A stretch of DNA of 64,000 nt, from positions 1-64,000 of the forward strand of contig CAMJPL010000011.1 of NCBI GenBank assembly GCA_946407735.1, given 5' to 3'. How positions within the stretch are numbered: position 1 is the stretch's first letter; each line of letters opens with the position of its first letter. This document shows, one piece after another, positions 48,020 through 57,449 of the stretch. The notes under the pieces are model-generated. The model was not told where the DNA came from. It was given only the letters and a program-made list of their open reading frames with translations, and searched no databases. Source of the stretch: an uncultured Clostridia bacterium. Its GTDB lineage: Bacteria; Bacillota; Clostridia; Oscillospirales; CAG-272. Position numbers and translations under genes: made by a program.

Positions 48020-48048
48020 TTGAAAACACCGGCAATAGGTGTTATAAT
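48020..48048 (+). promoter_or_regulatory. Sigma-A promoter with operator-like dyad in the spacer
   Basis: TTGAAA, 17 bp, TATAAT; dyad AACACC (48025-48030)/GGTGTT (48038-48043). Confidence 0.7.
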
Positions 48049-48133
48049 AACTGTAATTTGGTATATATGACCATCATACAATCCGCGGCGGCGCGTCATT
48101 TAAGGCGCCGCGTCGGCGCGCGGGAGGAAAGCG

Positions 48134-49756
48134 GTGAACGACATCAACCCCGATATAAAGGAAAATCCGGCCGGTATGGACGGAGAAAACGCTCAGGATG
48201 AAAACTCCGGCCGAAGCGTGCTCCGGGAAGGCGAAGACACCTTATCCGATACTCTGGCGGAGGATGTGTCCGGCGGCGGGAGCGGCGGCGAACCCGTATC
48301 CGATGACGTATTGTCAGACGACGTAGCGGAGGCTGATATCCCGCCGGAGAGCGTCCCGGACGATGACGGCGATGAGACGGCGATCCCTTCCGGCGATCCC
48401 GGCGATCCCGATTCTCAGGAGGCGCAGGAAATGTCTGAAGGCCCGGATGTCACGGAAGCCCCCGAAACAGACGATCACGCAGACGCGAATGAGCCGGGCG
48501 TGAGCGCTGAGCCAGAAGCAATGGACGAGCCGGAAGCGAAGACGCCGAAGGCCGCGCCGTTAAAGCCGAAGAAGACGGTAAAAACGGAAAAGCCGAAACA
48601 GACAAAGAAGCCGAAGAAAAAGAAGAGCTTCGGGTCGGGAGCGATCCTGCTCATGCTCCTTACGGCGGCGGTCTTTGTCGTCATCTGCGGCTGGCTGAGC
48701 CTGAGGCTCAACATAAACGGCAGCGACGACGCCGTGGAAAAGCCGGAGTACGGAGTCCTCGGAAGCTATTATCAGGCTCTGACGCCGTCCGAGAAGCGGC
48801 TTTATTCCGAGCTCGCCTTCTGCGCCGACAGATGCGTCTCTATGAGCGAGATCCTGCCCTTCGGCGTGACGTCGCTTGAGTTCGACAACGCGCTTAGAGC
48901 GCTGCTCAGGGACGAGACGGAGATGTTCCATATAGACGCGCAGGGCTGCGCGGCCGATACGTCGGAAGACAAGTCGGTGCTTACTCTGGCGTATAAATAC
49001 GATTCCTCGGCCGCCTCCCGCATGAGGGAGGAGCTGCACGCGGCCGCTGAGACGATGGCCGCCGAAATACGCGAAACGGGCGGATCTGACGGCTTCGACA
49101 CCGTTCTTGCGGTGCATGACAGACTCGTGTCGTCCATCGTAAAGACATACGAGGGAGATAATATCTCGAATGCCTACGGAGCGCTGGTGGAGGGCAGGGC
49201 CGACGCCGAGGGCTACGCCTTCGCCGTCCGCGAGGTGCTCACCCTTCTCGATATACCCTCCGCCGTGATATACGGATCGTGCGGCGGCGAGAAGCATGTG
49301 TGGAACGTCGTCAATATCGGCGACGAGTGGTATCATCTCGACTGCTGGTATGACGACGCCGATTCCGAGCTCGAGCCGGGGCTCCCGATGCACGCATTCT
49401 TCATGGTCGACGACAGCGTCATGGCGGACAGGGAGATCGATACCGGCATAAGCGTCCCGGAGTGCGGCGGCGCATTCGATTATTACCGCCGCTACGGATA
49501 TCTGTGCGGTGAGGGCGACAGCCTCGGCGGAGTCCTCAACACGGCCGTCAACAACGCCGACCACGACGGCGAGCGGTTCATCGAGCTGCTTGTCCCGGCA
49601 GAGATCACGGAAGCCGAGATCATTGATCTCGCCGTCGGCCTGATAAAGGATCACAACGCCACAAGGACCGCCAGCATGACCCCGGCGCCATACCCGGAGG
49701 CGAGGATATATCCGACCGGAAGAGCCGGAGCGTATACGATAGAGCTGTATTACTGA
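48134..49756 (+). CDS. Membrane-anchored transglutaminase-like fold protein, catalytic Cys apparently missing
   Basis: Acidic N-terminal tail, one TM, then YGALVEGRADAEGYAFAVREVLTLLDIPSAVIYG...KHVWNVVNIGDEWYHLDCWYDD. Confidence 0.8.
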   Translation: MNDINPDIKENPAGMDGENAQDENSGRSVLREGEDTLSDTLAEDVSGGGSGGEPVSDDVLSDDVAEADIPPESVPDDDGDETAIPSGDPGDPDSQEAQEMSEGPDVTEAPETDDHADANEPGVSAEPEAMDEPEAKTPKAAPLKPKKTVKTEKPKQTKKPKKKKSFGSGAILLMLLTAAVFVVICGWLSLRLNINGSDDAVEKPEYGVLGSYYQALTPSEKRLYSELAFCADRCVSMSEILPFGVTSLEFDNALRALLRDETEMFHIDAQGCAADTSEDKSVLTLAYKYDSSAASRMREELHAAAETMAAEIRETGGSDGFDTVLAVHDRLVSSIVKTYEGDNISNAYGALVEGRADAEGYAFAVREVLTLLDIPSAVIYGSCGGEKHVWNVVNIGDEWYHLDCWYDDADSELEPGLPMHAFFMVDDSVMADREIDTGISVPECGGAFDYYRRYGYLCGEGDSLGGVLNTAVNNADHDGERFIELLVPAEITEAEIIDLAVGLIKDHNATRTASMTPAPYPEARIYPTGRAGAYTIELYY

Positions 49757-49788
49757 CGTTATTGAGGAGTCAGCGCAAGGGAAAGAAC

Positions 49789-51072
49789 ATGACAGATTAC
49801 AGATTTGACACGAAGTGCGTGCAGAGCGGATGGAAGCCGAAGAGCGGCGAGCCGCGCGTTCTGCCGATAATCCAGTCCACTACATACAAATACGATTCGA
49901 GCCTCGAGATGGGCAGGCTGTTCGACCTTGAGGAGGACGGATACTTTTATTCCCGTCTTGCCAACCCGACGTGCGACGCGGTCGCACAGAAGATCGCCGA
50001 CCTCGAGGGAGGCGTCGGAGCCGTGCTGACCTCTTCGGGCCAGGCCGCCTCGTTCTATTCCATGTTCAATATCTGCGGGGCTGGGGATCATATCATATCG
50101 TCCGCCGCGATATACGGAGGCACCTTCAACCTCATCGGAGTCACGATGAAGAAGCTCGGCATCGACTGTACCTTCGTCGATCCCGGCATCAGCGAGGACG
50201 AGCTCGATTCGCTGTTCAGACCTAATACGAAGCTGGTATTCGGGGAAACTCTTTCCAATCCTGCCCTGAGCGTGCTCGATATCGAAAAATTCGCCCGCGC
50301 CGCTCATTCGCACGGAGTCCCGCTGATAGTCGACAACACCTTCCCCACGCCGGTAAATCTCCGCCCGTTCGAATGGGACGCCGATATCGTCACGCATTCG
50401 ACCACGAAGTATATGGACGGACACGCCGTCGCGCTCGGCGGCTGCGTCGTCGATTCGGGGAACTTCGACTGGACGGCTAACGCCGGCAGATTCCCTGGTC
50501 TGACTACGCCGGACGATTCGTATCACGGCATCACATATACCGAAAAATTCGGCAAAGTCGCTTACACCACTAAACTCGTCGCCCAGATCCAGCGCGACCT
50601 CGGCTCCGTCCAGTCGCCGATGAACGCATTCCTTCTGAACCTCGGTCTCGAGACGCTCCCGCTGCGCGTCAGGAGACACTGCGAGAACGCCCAGAAGGTC
50701 GCCGAGTTCCTTGAGAGCAGCGATTCCGTCACATGGGTGAATTACCCCGGCCTGCCGTCATGCGCCTCATATGAGCTGGCGAAAAAGTATCTTCCTCACG
50801 GATCGTCCGGCGTCGTTTCGTTCGGCGTCAAGGGAGGAAGAGAAGCCGCGACGAGATTCATGGATTCGCTGAAGCTCGCCGCCGTCGTCACGCATGTCGC
50901 CGACGCGCGCACCTGCGTGCTGCACCCCGCGTCCACCACGCACCGTCAGCTCACCGACGAGCAGCTGATCGCCTGCGGCACCTCGCCCGACCTCATCCGT
51001 CTTTCGGTCGGTATAGAGGATCCCGAGGACATCATCGAGGATATCGCCCAGGCTCTGAACGCCGTCCGCTGA
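49789..51072 (+). CDS. O-acetylhomoserine aminocarboxypropyltransferase/Cys-Met metabolism PLP enzyme
   Basis: TDYRFDTKCVQSG, FYSRLANPTCDAVAQKIADLEGG, DNTFPTPVNLRPFEWDADIVTHSTTKYMDGH. Confidence 0.93.
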   Translation: MTDYRFDTKCVQSGWKPKSGEPRVLPIIQSTTYKYDSSLEMGRLFDLEEDGYFYSRLANPTCDAVAQKIADLEGGVGAVLTSSGQAASFYSMFNICGAGDHIISSAAIYGGTFNLIGVTMKKLGIDCTFVDPGISEDELDSLFRPNTKLVFGETLSNPALSVLDIEKFARAAHSHGVPLIVDNTFPTPVNLRPFEWDADIVTHSTTKYMDGHAVALGGCVVDSGNFDWTANAGRFPGLTTPDDSYHGITYTEKFGKVAYTTKLVAQIQRDLGSVQSPMNAFLLNLGLETLPLRVRRHCENAQKVAEFLESSDSVTWVNYPGLPSCASYELAKKYLPHGSSGVVSFGVKGGREAATRFMDSLKLAAVVTHVADARTCVLHPASTTHRQLTDEQLIACGTSPDLIRLSVGIEDPEDIIEDIAQALNAVR

Positions 51073-51106
51073 CCTCACTCCGGTAAATATAATATCGCTT
51101 TTCACA

Positions 51107-51131
51107 AGCGCCGCGCCGCGGCGCTTTTTTT
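51107..51131 (+). terminator. Terminator after the PLP enzyme gene
   Basis: agcgccgcg-c-cgcggcgct followed by ttttttt. Confidence 0.85.
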
Positions 51132-51154
51132 GTTTTCGATTATCTCAGATACGC

Positions 51155-51183
51155 TTGACAAAGGGGAGGATTTCGGGTATAAT
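51155..51183 (+). promoter_or_regulatory. Perfect-consensus sigma-A promoter for GH116 gene
   Basis: TTGACA, 17 bp, TATAAT. Confidence 0.85.
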
Positions 51184-51238
51184 GATATCGCCGATAAATG
51201 CTGACCGCCTCTGCGCGGTATGAAAAGGAGACAATACA

Positions 51239-53734
51239 ATGCTGGTATATCAGGGAGCCAAACTGAAGGAGATTTCCTTCCCGCTCGGCGGGATAGGCAG
51301 CGGAAGCGTCGGGCTCGGCGGCAACGGTCGTCTGCTCGACTGGGAGATATTCAACCGCCCGAACAAGGGCAGTCTCAACGGCTATACCCATATGGCCGTA
51401 AAGGCGATGAAGGACGGAAGGATCGTCGACGCCAGAGTTCTTGCAGGCGACCTTGAGACCGATCTTTCCGGGCAGCACGGCTCCGGATTCGGCTACGGAG
51501 CGGCCAACCGCACGATGGCGGGATTCCCGCATTTCGAGTCGTGCGTTTTCAGGGGAGAGTACCCGATAGCGAGGCTGTCGCTCTCGCACCCGAAATTCCC
51601 GGGCGAGGTGTCTCTCACCGCCTTCAACCCGCTCATACCGCTGAATGAGGACGATTCGAGCATCCCCGCCGCCTTTTTTGAGATCAGATTTACGAACTCA
51701 TCCTCCGACACGCTCGATTACGCCGTTACCTTCGCGCTGGCGAGCCCCTTCGAGCCGTCGAGGAACACCGAGATAAGCGACGGAAAGATAAAGGGCGTGC
51801 TTCTGTCAAAATCGGGCGAAAGCGAGGATCTGTCGCTCGTCACCGACTGCGGCGACGCTCACGCTCAGCTTTACTGGTACCGCGGCGGCTGGCAGGACGG
51901 CATCGCCACCTACTGGCGCGAGTTTTCTACCCAGACCTCCATGCGCGACCGCGTTTACGGCGAAGACGGGAGATACGATCACTGCTCGCTGACGGCTAAG
52001 ATCACGCTCGCGCCCGGACAGTCGGGCTCGGTACGCTTCGTCATGAGCTGGAGTATCCCGGACAACTTCAACTACTGGAGCCCGCTGAAAGACGAAAACG
52101 GCGCGGACGTTAAGTGGAAGAACTGGTACGCGACGAAATGGCCGACATCCCGCGAATCGGCTCTTTACGCTCTCGGCGGCTGGGACAGGCTTTACGCCGG
52201 GACTCTGCGGTTCAGGGACGCCATGTTCGGCTCGTCTCTCGATCCCGCCGTCACCGACGCCGCCGCGTCGACGCTGTCGGTGCTGAAATCCGCCACCGTC
52301 CTGCGTCTCGAGGACGGCTCGTTCTACGGCTGGGAAGGCTGTGGCGAGAAGAGCGGCTCGTGCGAGGGAACGTGCACGCATGTCTGGACCTACGCCTACG
52401 CTCTTTGCTTCCTGTTCCCGCGCCTCGAGCGGTCGCTCAGAGAAAACGAGTACAAATACTGCCAGTTTGACGACGGCCATATCGCCTTCCGCATGACGCT
52501 CCCGCCCGGAAGAGGCCTCGGCTGGAACATGCCCTGTGTCGACGGTCAGATGGGCGGCATTATCAAGACATACCGCGAGTGGAAGCTGTCTGGCGACACC
52601 GAATGGCTGAGGAAGATATTCCCCTCCGCCCAGAAGGCGCTGGAATTCGCATGGGATCAGGATTCGTTTGTCCGCTGGGACAAGGACAAGGACGGCGTCC
52701 TCGAGGGAAGACAGCATCACACCCTCGACGTCGAGTTGTTCGGCCCGTCGGCATGGCTCGAGGGCATGTATCTCGCGGCTCTCAAGGCGGCGGCGGAGAT
52801 GGCCTCGGCTCTCGGCATGGACGACAAGGCGAAGGAATACTCCGATCTGTTCGGGCGCGGAGCCGAATGGACGAAGAACAACCTGTTCAACGGCAGATAT
52901 TATATCCAGAAGGTCGATCTCGCCGACAAGGCGCTCATCGACTCGTTCGACGCCGACAGCTACTGGAACGCCGAGGCGGGCGAGATAAAATACCAGATCG
53001 GCGACGGCTGCGAGATAGACCAGATGCTCGGTCAGTGGCACGCCGACATAAACGGTCTCGGCGACATATTCGACAGGACCGACCGCAGAAAGGCGCTGCA
53101 GACGATCTACGCGTCGAACTTCAAGCCGTCGCTCCGCGAGTTCGCCAATCCGTGGAGGATATTCGGCCTCAACGACGAGTCGGGCGCCGTAATCTGCGAC
53201 TATCCCGACGGCGCGCGCAAGCCGTGGATCCCGATCCCGTACTGCGAGGAGTGCATGCACGGCTTTGAGTACGCTCTCGCCGGCCTCATGATCGCCGAGG
53301 GGATGATAAACGAGGGCCTGACCATCGTCCGCGGAGTCCGCAGCCGTTACGACGGCGAGAAGCGCAATCCATACAACGAGATCGAATGCGGGTCGAATTA
53401 CGCGCGCTCGATGGCTTCCTTCGCCCTGATCCCGATATTCAGCGGATTCGACTTCGATCTTCCGAACGGCAGGATCGGCTTTAAACCGCTTCTCGGCGGC
53501 GACTTCAAGGCTCCGTGGTTTACCGGGAAGGCATGGGGCGAGATCTCCGTCACGCAGGGGCGCGCCGACATCACGGTGCTCGGCGGCGAGATCACGCTAT
53601 GCAGGCTCGGTCTGCCGAAGGGCGGCGTGAAGAAGCTCGTGATAGACGGGATCGAAACCGCGTTCGGTCAGGACGGCGATACCGTCTCGTTCGCGCCGGT
53701 CACGGTCAAGTCGTCCGTCTCGGCCGAATGGTGA
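51239..53734 (+). CDS. GH116 family glycoside hydrolase, no signal peptide
   Basis: ISFPLGGIGSGSVGLGGNGRLLDWEIFNRP; CEGTCTHVWTYAYALCFLFPRLERSLR; DGQMGGIIKTYREW; HHTLDVELFGPSAWLEGMYLAALKAAAEMA. Confidence 0.92.
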   Translation: MLVYQGAKLKEISFPLGGIGSGSVGLGGNGRLLDWEIFNRPNKGSLNGYTHMAVKAMKDGRIVDARVLAGDLETDLSGQHGSGFGYGAANRTMAGFPHFESCVFRGEYPIARLSLSHPKFPGEVSLTAFNPLIPLNEDDSSIPAAFFEIRFTNSSSDTLDYAVTFALASPFEPSRNTEISDGKIKGVLLSKSGESEDLSLVTDCGDAHAQLYWYRGGWQDGIATYWREFSTQTSMRDRVYGEDGRYDHCSLTAKITLAPGQSGSVRFVMSWSIPDNFNYWSPLKDENGADVKWKNWYATKWPTSRESALYALGGWDRLYAGTLRFRDAMFGSSLDPAVTDAAASTLSVLKSATVLRLEDGSFYGWEGCGEKSGSCEGTCTHVWTYAYALCFLFPRLERSLRENEYKYCQFDDGHIAFRMTLPPGRGLGWNMPCVDGQMGGIIKTYREWKLSGDTEWLRKIFPSAQKALEFAWDQDSFVRWDKDKDGVLEGRQHHTLDVELFGPSAWLEGMYLAALKAAAEMASALGMDDKAKEYSDLFGRGAEWTKNNLFNGRYYIQKVDLADKALIDSFDADSYWNAEAGEIKYQIGDGCEIDQMLGQWHADINGLGDIFDRTDRRKALQTIYASNFKPSLREFANPWRIFGLNDESGAVICDYPDGARKPWIPIPYCEECMHGFEYALAGLMIAEGMINEGLTIVRGVRSRYDGEKRNPYNEIECGSNYARSMASFALIPIFSGFDFDLPNGRIGFKPLLGGDFKAPWFTGKAWGEISVTQGRADITVLGGEITLCRLGLPKGGVKKLVIDGIETAFGQDGDTVSFAPVTVKSSVSAEW

Positions 53735-53740
53735 GATGTC

Positions 53741-54463
53741 ATGGAAAAGATAATCAATTTCGATAATCTCCGTTCATTCTGCTATACGAATGCCCATCTT
53801 GTCGGTGAGCCGAAGGGGATCGCCCTGTCCTTCTTCGGCCTCGGCGGCATGAGCATGTACGACGAGGACCCTCTCGAGGCGAAGTATCTCGCCGAAAAGG
53901 GGATAATCTACGTCATACCGTATTATGACCCGTGGTGCTGGATGAACCGTCAGGCGGTCGCCTATACCGACGAGATCGTCGGGGTGATCGCCGGGCATTA
54001 CGGTATGTCAGATCCCGCCGTCGTGTCGTCCGGCGGCAGCATGGGCGGGCTCTCCTCGCTCGTTTACGCCGCCTATGCCGAGATCACGCCGAAGGCGGTC
54101 GTCTCGAACTGCCCGGTATGTGATCTGCCGTATCATTTCACCGAGCGCCCCGATCTTCCGCGCACGCTGTACGCCGCCTTCGGGCAGTATGACGGCACGA
54201 TGGACGAGGCGATGAGATCGGCGTCGCCGCTGCATCTGGCTCTCGGCGGCAGGATGCCGGATATCGGATACCGCATATTCCACTGCACGGCGGATATGGC
54301 GGTGAATAAGGAAAAGCATTCCGACCGTCTGGTATCGGCGCTGAGAGACGCCGGGCGCGACGTCACGTATATCCCGGTGGAGGGGCGGGGACACTGCGAC
54401 CTGACGCCGGAGATGAGAGATAGATACCTCGCTTACATCGCGGAGGAAGCGCTGAATGGCTGA
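53741..54463 (+). CDS. Alpha/beta hydrolase-like protein
   Basis: VVSSGGSMGGLSSLVYAAYA nucleophile elbow; GRGHCDL. Confidence 0.75.
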   Translation: MEKIINFDNLRSFCYTNAHLVGEPKGIALSFFGLGGMSMYDEDPLEAKYLAEKGIIYVIPYYDPWCWMNRQAVAYTDEIVGVIAGHYGMSDPAVVSSGGSMGGLSSLVYAAYAEITPKAVVSNCPVCDLPYHFTERPDLPRTLYAAFGQYDGTMDEAMRSASPLHLALGGRMPDIGYRIFHCTADMAVNKEKHSDRLVSALRDAGRDVTYIPVEGRGHCDLTPEMRDRYLAYIAEEALNG

Positions 54464-55352
54464 GATCAAACGCATCATATTCGATACCGATATCGGCGAG
54501 GACCCGGACGACGCTGTGGCTCTGGCGTATATGCTGGAGGCGGAGAGAAAAGGCCTCTGCTCCCTTATCGGGATCACCACCTGCTCAAAGACGCCGTACG
54601 GAGCCGAATGCGCCGGAGCGATCTGCCGCTGGTACGGGAAAAACGATATGCCGATAGGCCAGCTTCCGCTCGACGCCGAGGTGACGCCGGACAACATAGA
54701 CGATATCTATCCCTCCGCTTACGGCATGGCGGTAGCGAAGAAGTTCGGCGGCGGTCCGTCGTATTTTGACGCTCCCGGCGCGCTCGAGACGCTCGTGAAG
54801 CTGCTCAGGGGATCGGACGGCCCGGTGACGATAGTCGCGACCGGCAAGCTGACCAACATCAAGACCCTTATCGGCGATCCCGAGGGGTATGAGCTCGTCA
54901 GGGAGAAGGTCAGCGAGATCGACATAATGGGCTGCGACTTCGCGCATCAGGCCGATCCGTCGCTTGTTCCGCACCCGGAGTACAATATAGCCGGAGATGT
55001 CGGGGCGGCGAGGTTCATATGCGAAAGATCGCCTGTGCCGGTCGTCTTCTCGCCATTCGAGATGAGCGAGAAGGAGCTGTCGGGAAGGGTGATCGTCGAA
55101 AGATACGGCGAGGATCACCCGACCGGGCTGGCTCTTATCCATCTGGGATGCGGAGGCGGCAGAAGCTCATGGGATCCCAGCACGGCGCTTTACGCCGTCG
55201 AGGGTGAGCGTGGCGTCATGCGCCTTTCGCCGTGGGGAACGGTAAGCTTCCGTGACGACGGGGTATCGGATTTCACTCCCGGAGACGGGAAATGCCGCTA
55301 TCTTATCGGCACCGGAGATATCGCCGGCGCGATAGACGCGATGTTTGAATAA
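54456..55352 (+). CDS. Nucleoside hydrolase
   Basis: IIFDTDIGEDPDDAVALAYML; VTIVATGKLTNIKTLI; PHPEYNIAGDVGAARFI. Confidence 0.9.
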   Translation: MAEIKRIIFDTDIGEDPDDAVALAYMLEAERKGLCSLIGITTCSKTPYGAECAGAICRWYGKNDMPIGQLPLDAEVTPDNIDDIYPSAYGMAVAKKFGGGPSYFDAPGALETLVKLLRGSDGPVTIVATGKLTNIKTLIGDPEGYELVREKVSEIDIMGCDFAHQADPSLVPHPEYNIAGDVGAARFICERSPVPVVFSPFEMSEKELSGRVIVERYGEDHPTGLALIHLGCGGGRSSWDPSTALYAVEGERGVMRLSPWGTVSFRDDGVSDFTPGDGKCRYLIGTGDIAGAIDAMFE

Positions 55353-55369
55353 GGAGAGGGACGCTTTAT

Positions 55370-56119
55370 ATGCGGATTCATATAATCGCCTGCCGCATCT
55401 TTGAGCGGGAGCTGTCGTATCTCGCCTCGCAGAGCGAAAATCAGGTCGACATAACATGGGTCGGTCGCGGGCTCCACAACACGCCGGAAAAGCTGTGCCA
55501 GAGGCTGAAAGATGCGGTCGGCACGCTGTATGACCAGATCGAGAGCGGCGAGCTCGAGTCGAGACCCGATTACATCGTCCTCGGCTACGGTCTCTGCTCG
55601 AGAGCCGTCGTCGGCGTGAAATGCCGGGATATCCCGATCGTCATACCGCGCACCGACGACTGCATAGCCGTTTTCCTCGGATCGCAGGAGCGGTATATGT
55701 CGGAGTTCACCAAGGCCGGAGGCACATACTGGCTGAACGGCGGATGGATAGAGCAGAGCCCGAAGCTTTTCAGCGGAGACGATCTCAAGCGCCGCAGATG
55801 GCTGGAATACGCCGAGAAATTCGGCGAGGACAACGCCGATTATCTCATCGAGATGGAGAGCAGCTGGGAGAAGAACTACGACACCATCTGCTATCTCCAT
55901 TCGGAAAGCTGCGATCAGCCCGCCTTCCTCGAGGTCGCGAAGAGAGAGGCTGAAAAGAAGAACTGGACTTTAAAGGAGCTCGACGGCGACAGCAGGATGC
56001 TCAGGATGATGGTCGACGGCAGCTGGAACGACCGGGAGTTCCTCATCCTCTCCCCCGGCGAGAGGATCGAGGCCGATTATTCCGGCCTCAAGCTCAAAGC
56101 CGCCGGCGAAGGGGAATGA
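55370..56119 (+). CDS. DUF1638-like protein
   Basis: IHIIACRIFERELSYL; PDYIVLGYGLCSRAVVG; IPRTDDCIAVFLGSQERY; GTYWLNGGWIE. Confidence 0.85.
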   Translation: MRIHIIACRIFERELSYLASQSENQVDITWVGRGLHNTPEKLCQRLKDAVGTLYDQIESGELESRPDYIVLGYGLCSRAVVGVKCRDIPIVIPRTDDCIAVFLGSQERYMSEFTKAGGTYWLNGGWIEQSPKLFSGDDLKRRRWLEYAEKFGEDNADYLIEMESSWEKNYDTICYLHSESCDQPAFLEVAKREAEKKNWTLKELDGDSRMLRMMVDGSWNDREFLILSPGERIEADYSGLKLKAAGEGE

Positions 56120-56170
56120 CAGCCGCCGCGCCTGAATTATTCGGATTTTCACACGTTTATTATTCAAAGA

Positions 56171-57322
56171 ATGAAACTTGATCTTGATATAGAAAGCTTC
56201 TGGAAGGATGAGGAGGTCTCCCATCTCGACAACTGCTTTTCCCGTGACGCCGCTCAGGTCGCGCTCGGCATACGGATGAGCGACGAATGCGTCTTCGCCG
56301 AGCTCGGCGAGGAAGGCCAGCCGTGGGGATATACCGATCCCGTCCGCAGATACGACCTGAACTGCAGGTATAACGAGAAGGCGAGGCAGATAGTCGGCCG
56401 TCCTCTGCTGGCGGAAAACAAGCCGCTGCCTCCCGAAAAGCGTCCGAAGCATACTCTGCCGCCGGTAAAGCAGCTTCCCGAGCTGTTCGGAGGAGTCTAT
56501 GTCTTCGACGGCAACACAACGTGGCTCCACGGTACCTTCTCCGACGCCGATACGCTGAAAAAGAAGCTGGACGAGCTCGATTCGCTGCTCGCCGATCCGG
56601 CCGCCTTCCGCGCGGCGGTGCTTCCCGCCGACTGGGACGAGAGAAAGAAGGCCGTCTTCGAGGAGACCGGCAGGCGCCCCGGCATGTTCGGGCATCTGCG
56701 CGGCCCGTGCACGATGGCGACCTCGCTTTTCGGCGTCGAGAACCTTTTGTATCTCTACTATGACGATGAGGCGCTTTTCACGCGCTTCGCCGACACGATA
56801 GCCGAGACGATGGTGGCGTATTTCGATCTGATGCGCGGCGAGGCCGGATATACCGCCGATAATTTCCCGCACGGATTCAGCTTCGCCGACGACGATTCCA
56901 ATCTCTTCACTCCCGAGATGTATCACGCCTTCGGGTACAGGGTGCTGAAAAGAGTGTTTTCCCACTGCGCTCCCGATCCCGGAGACTACCGCTATCAGCA
57001 TTCCGACTCGGCTATGGGGCATCTTATCCCGCAGCTCGCCGAGTTCGACCTTCAGGGCTGCAATTTTGGCCCGACCGTGACCGTCGAGGAGATAAGAAGG
57101 CAGATGCCTCGCACCAGAATCGACGGTCAGCTCGCCCCGTTCACCTTCATGCGCAACAATGAGGACGACATCATCGCCGAGGTGAAAAGGGACTGCGAGA
57201 TGATAAAGGCAAGCGGCACAAAGGGACTGAACCTTACCACGGCCGGATCGATAAACAACGGCTCGCTGCTCACGAGCATGCGCGTCGTCATGGCGGCGAT
57301 ACAGAACTACGGAAGATACTGA
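56171..57322 (+). CDS. Uroporphyrinogen decarboxylase family protein (methyltransferase-like)
   Basis: FGHLRGPCTMATSLFGVENLLYLYYDDEALFTRF; HSDSAMGHLIPQLAEFDLQGCNFGPTV; KGLNLTTAGSINNG. Confidence 0.8.
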   Translation: MKLDLDIESFWKDEEVSHLDNCFSRDAAQVALGIRMSDECVFAELGEEGQPWGYTDPVRRYDLNCRYNEKARQIVGRPLLAENKPLPPEKRPKHTLPPVKQLPELFGGVYVFDGNTTWLHGTFSDADTLKKKLDELDSLLADPAAFRAAVLPADWDERKKAVFEETGRRPGMFGHLRGPCTMATSLFGVENLLYLYYDDEALFTRFADTIAETMVAYFDLMRGEAGYTADNFPHGFSFADDDSNLFTPEMYHAFGYRVLKRVFSHCAPDPGDYRYQHSDSAMGHLIPQLAEFDLQGCNFGPTVTVEEIRRQMPRTRIDGQLAPFTFMRNNEDDIIAEVKRDCEMIKASGTKGLNLTTAGSINNGSLLTSMRVVMAAIQNYGRY

Positions 57323-57355
57323 ATCGCGGCAGACAAAATAATACAAAATTTCATG

Positions 57356-57385
57356 TTGATATCTTCATCGTAATTACGGTATAAT
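57356..57385 (+). promoter_or_regulatory. Sigma-A promoter of the HEPN/CSD gene
   Basis: TTGATA (57356-57361), 18 bp, TATAAT (57380-57385). Confidence 0.8.
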
Positions 57386-57387
57386 AT

Positions 57388-57424
57388 TTACGGTGATGGT
57401 GAGAAAAGCCTCCCATCACCGTAA
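57388..57424 (+). promoter_or_regulatory. Perfect 12-bp inverted repeat just downstream of the -10 (operator or 5'-UTR hairpin)
   Basis: ttacggtgatgg (57388-57399), 13 nt, ccatcaccgtaa (57413-57424). Confidence 0.85.
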
Positions 57425-57449
57425 TATGCATCGTAAGGAGATGAAGATA

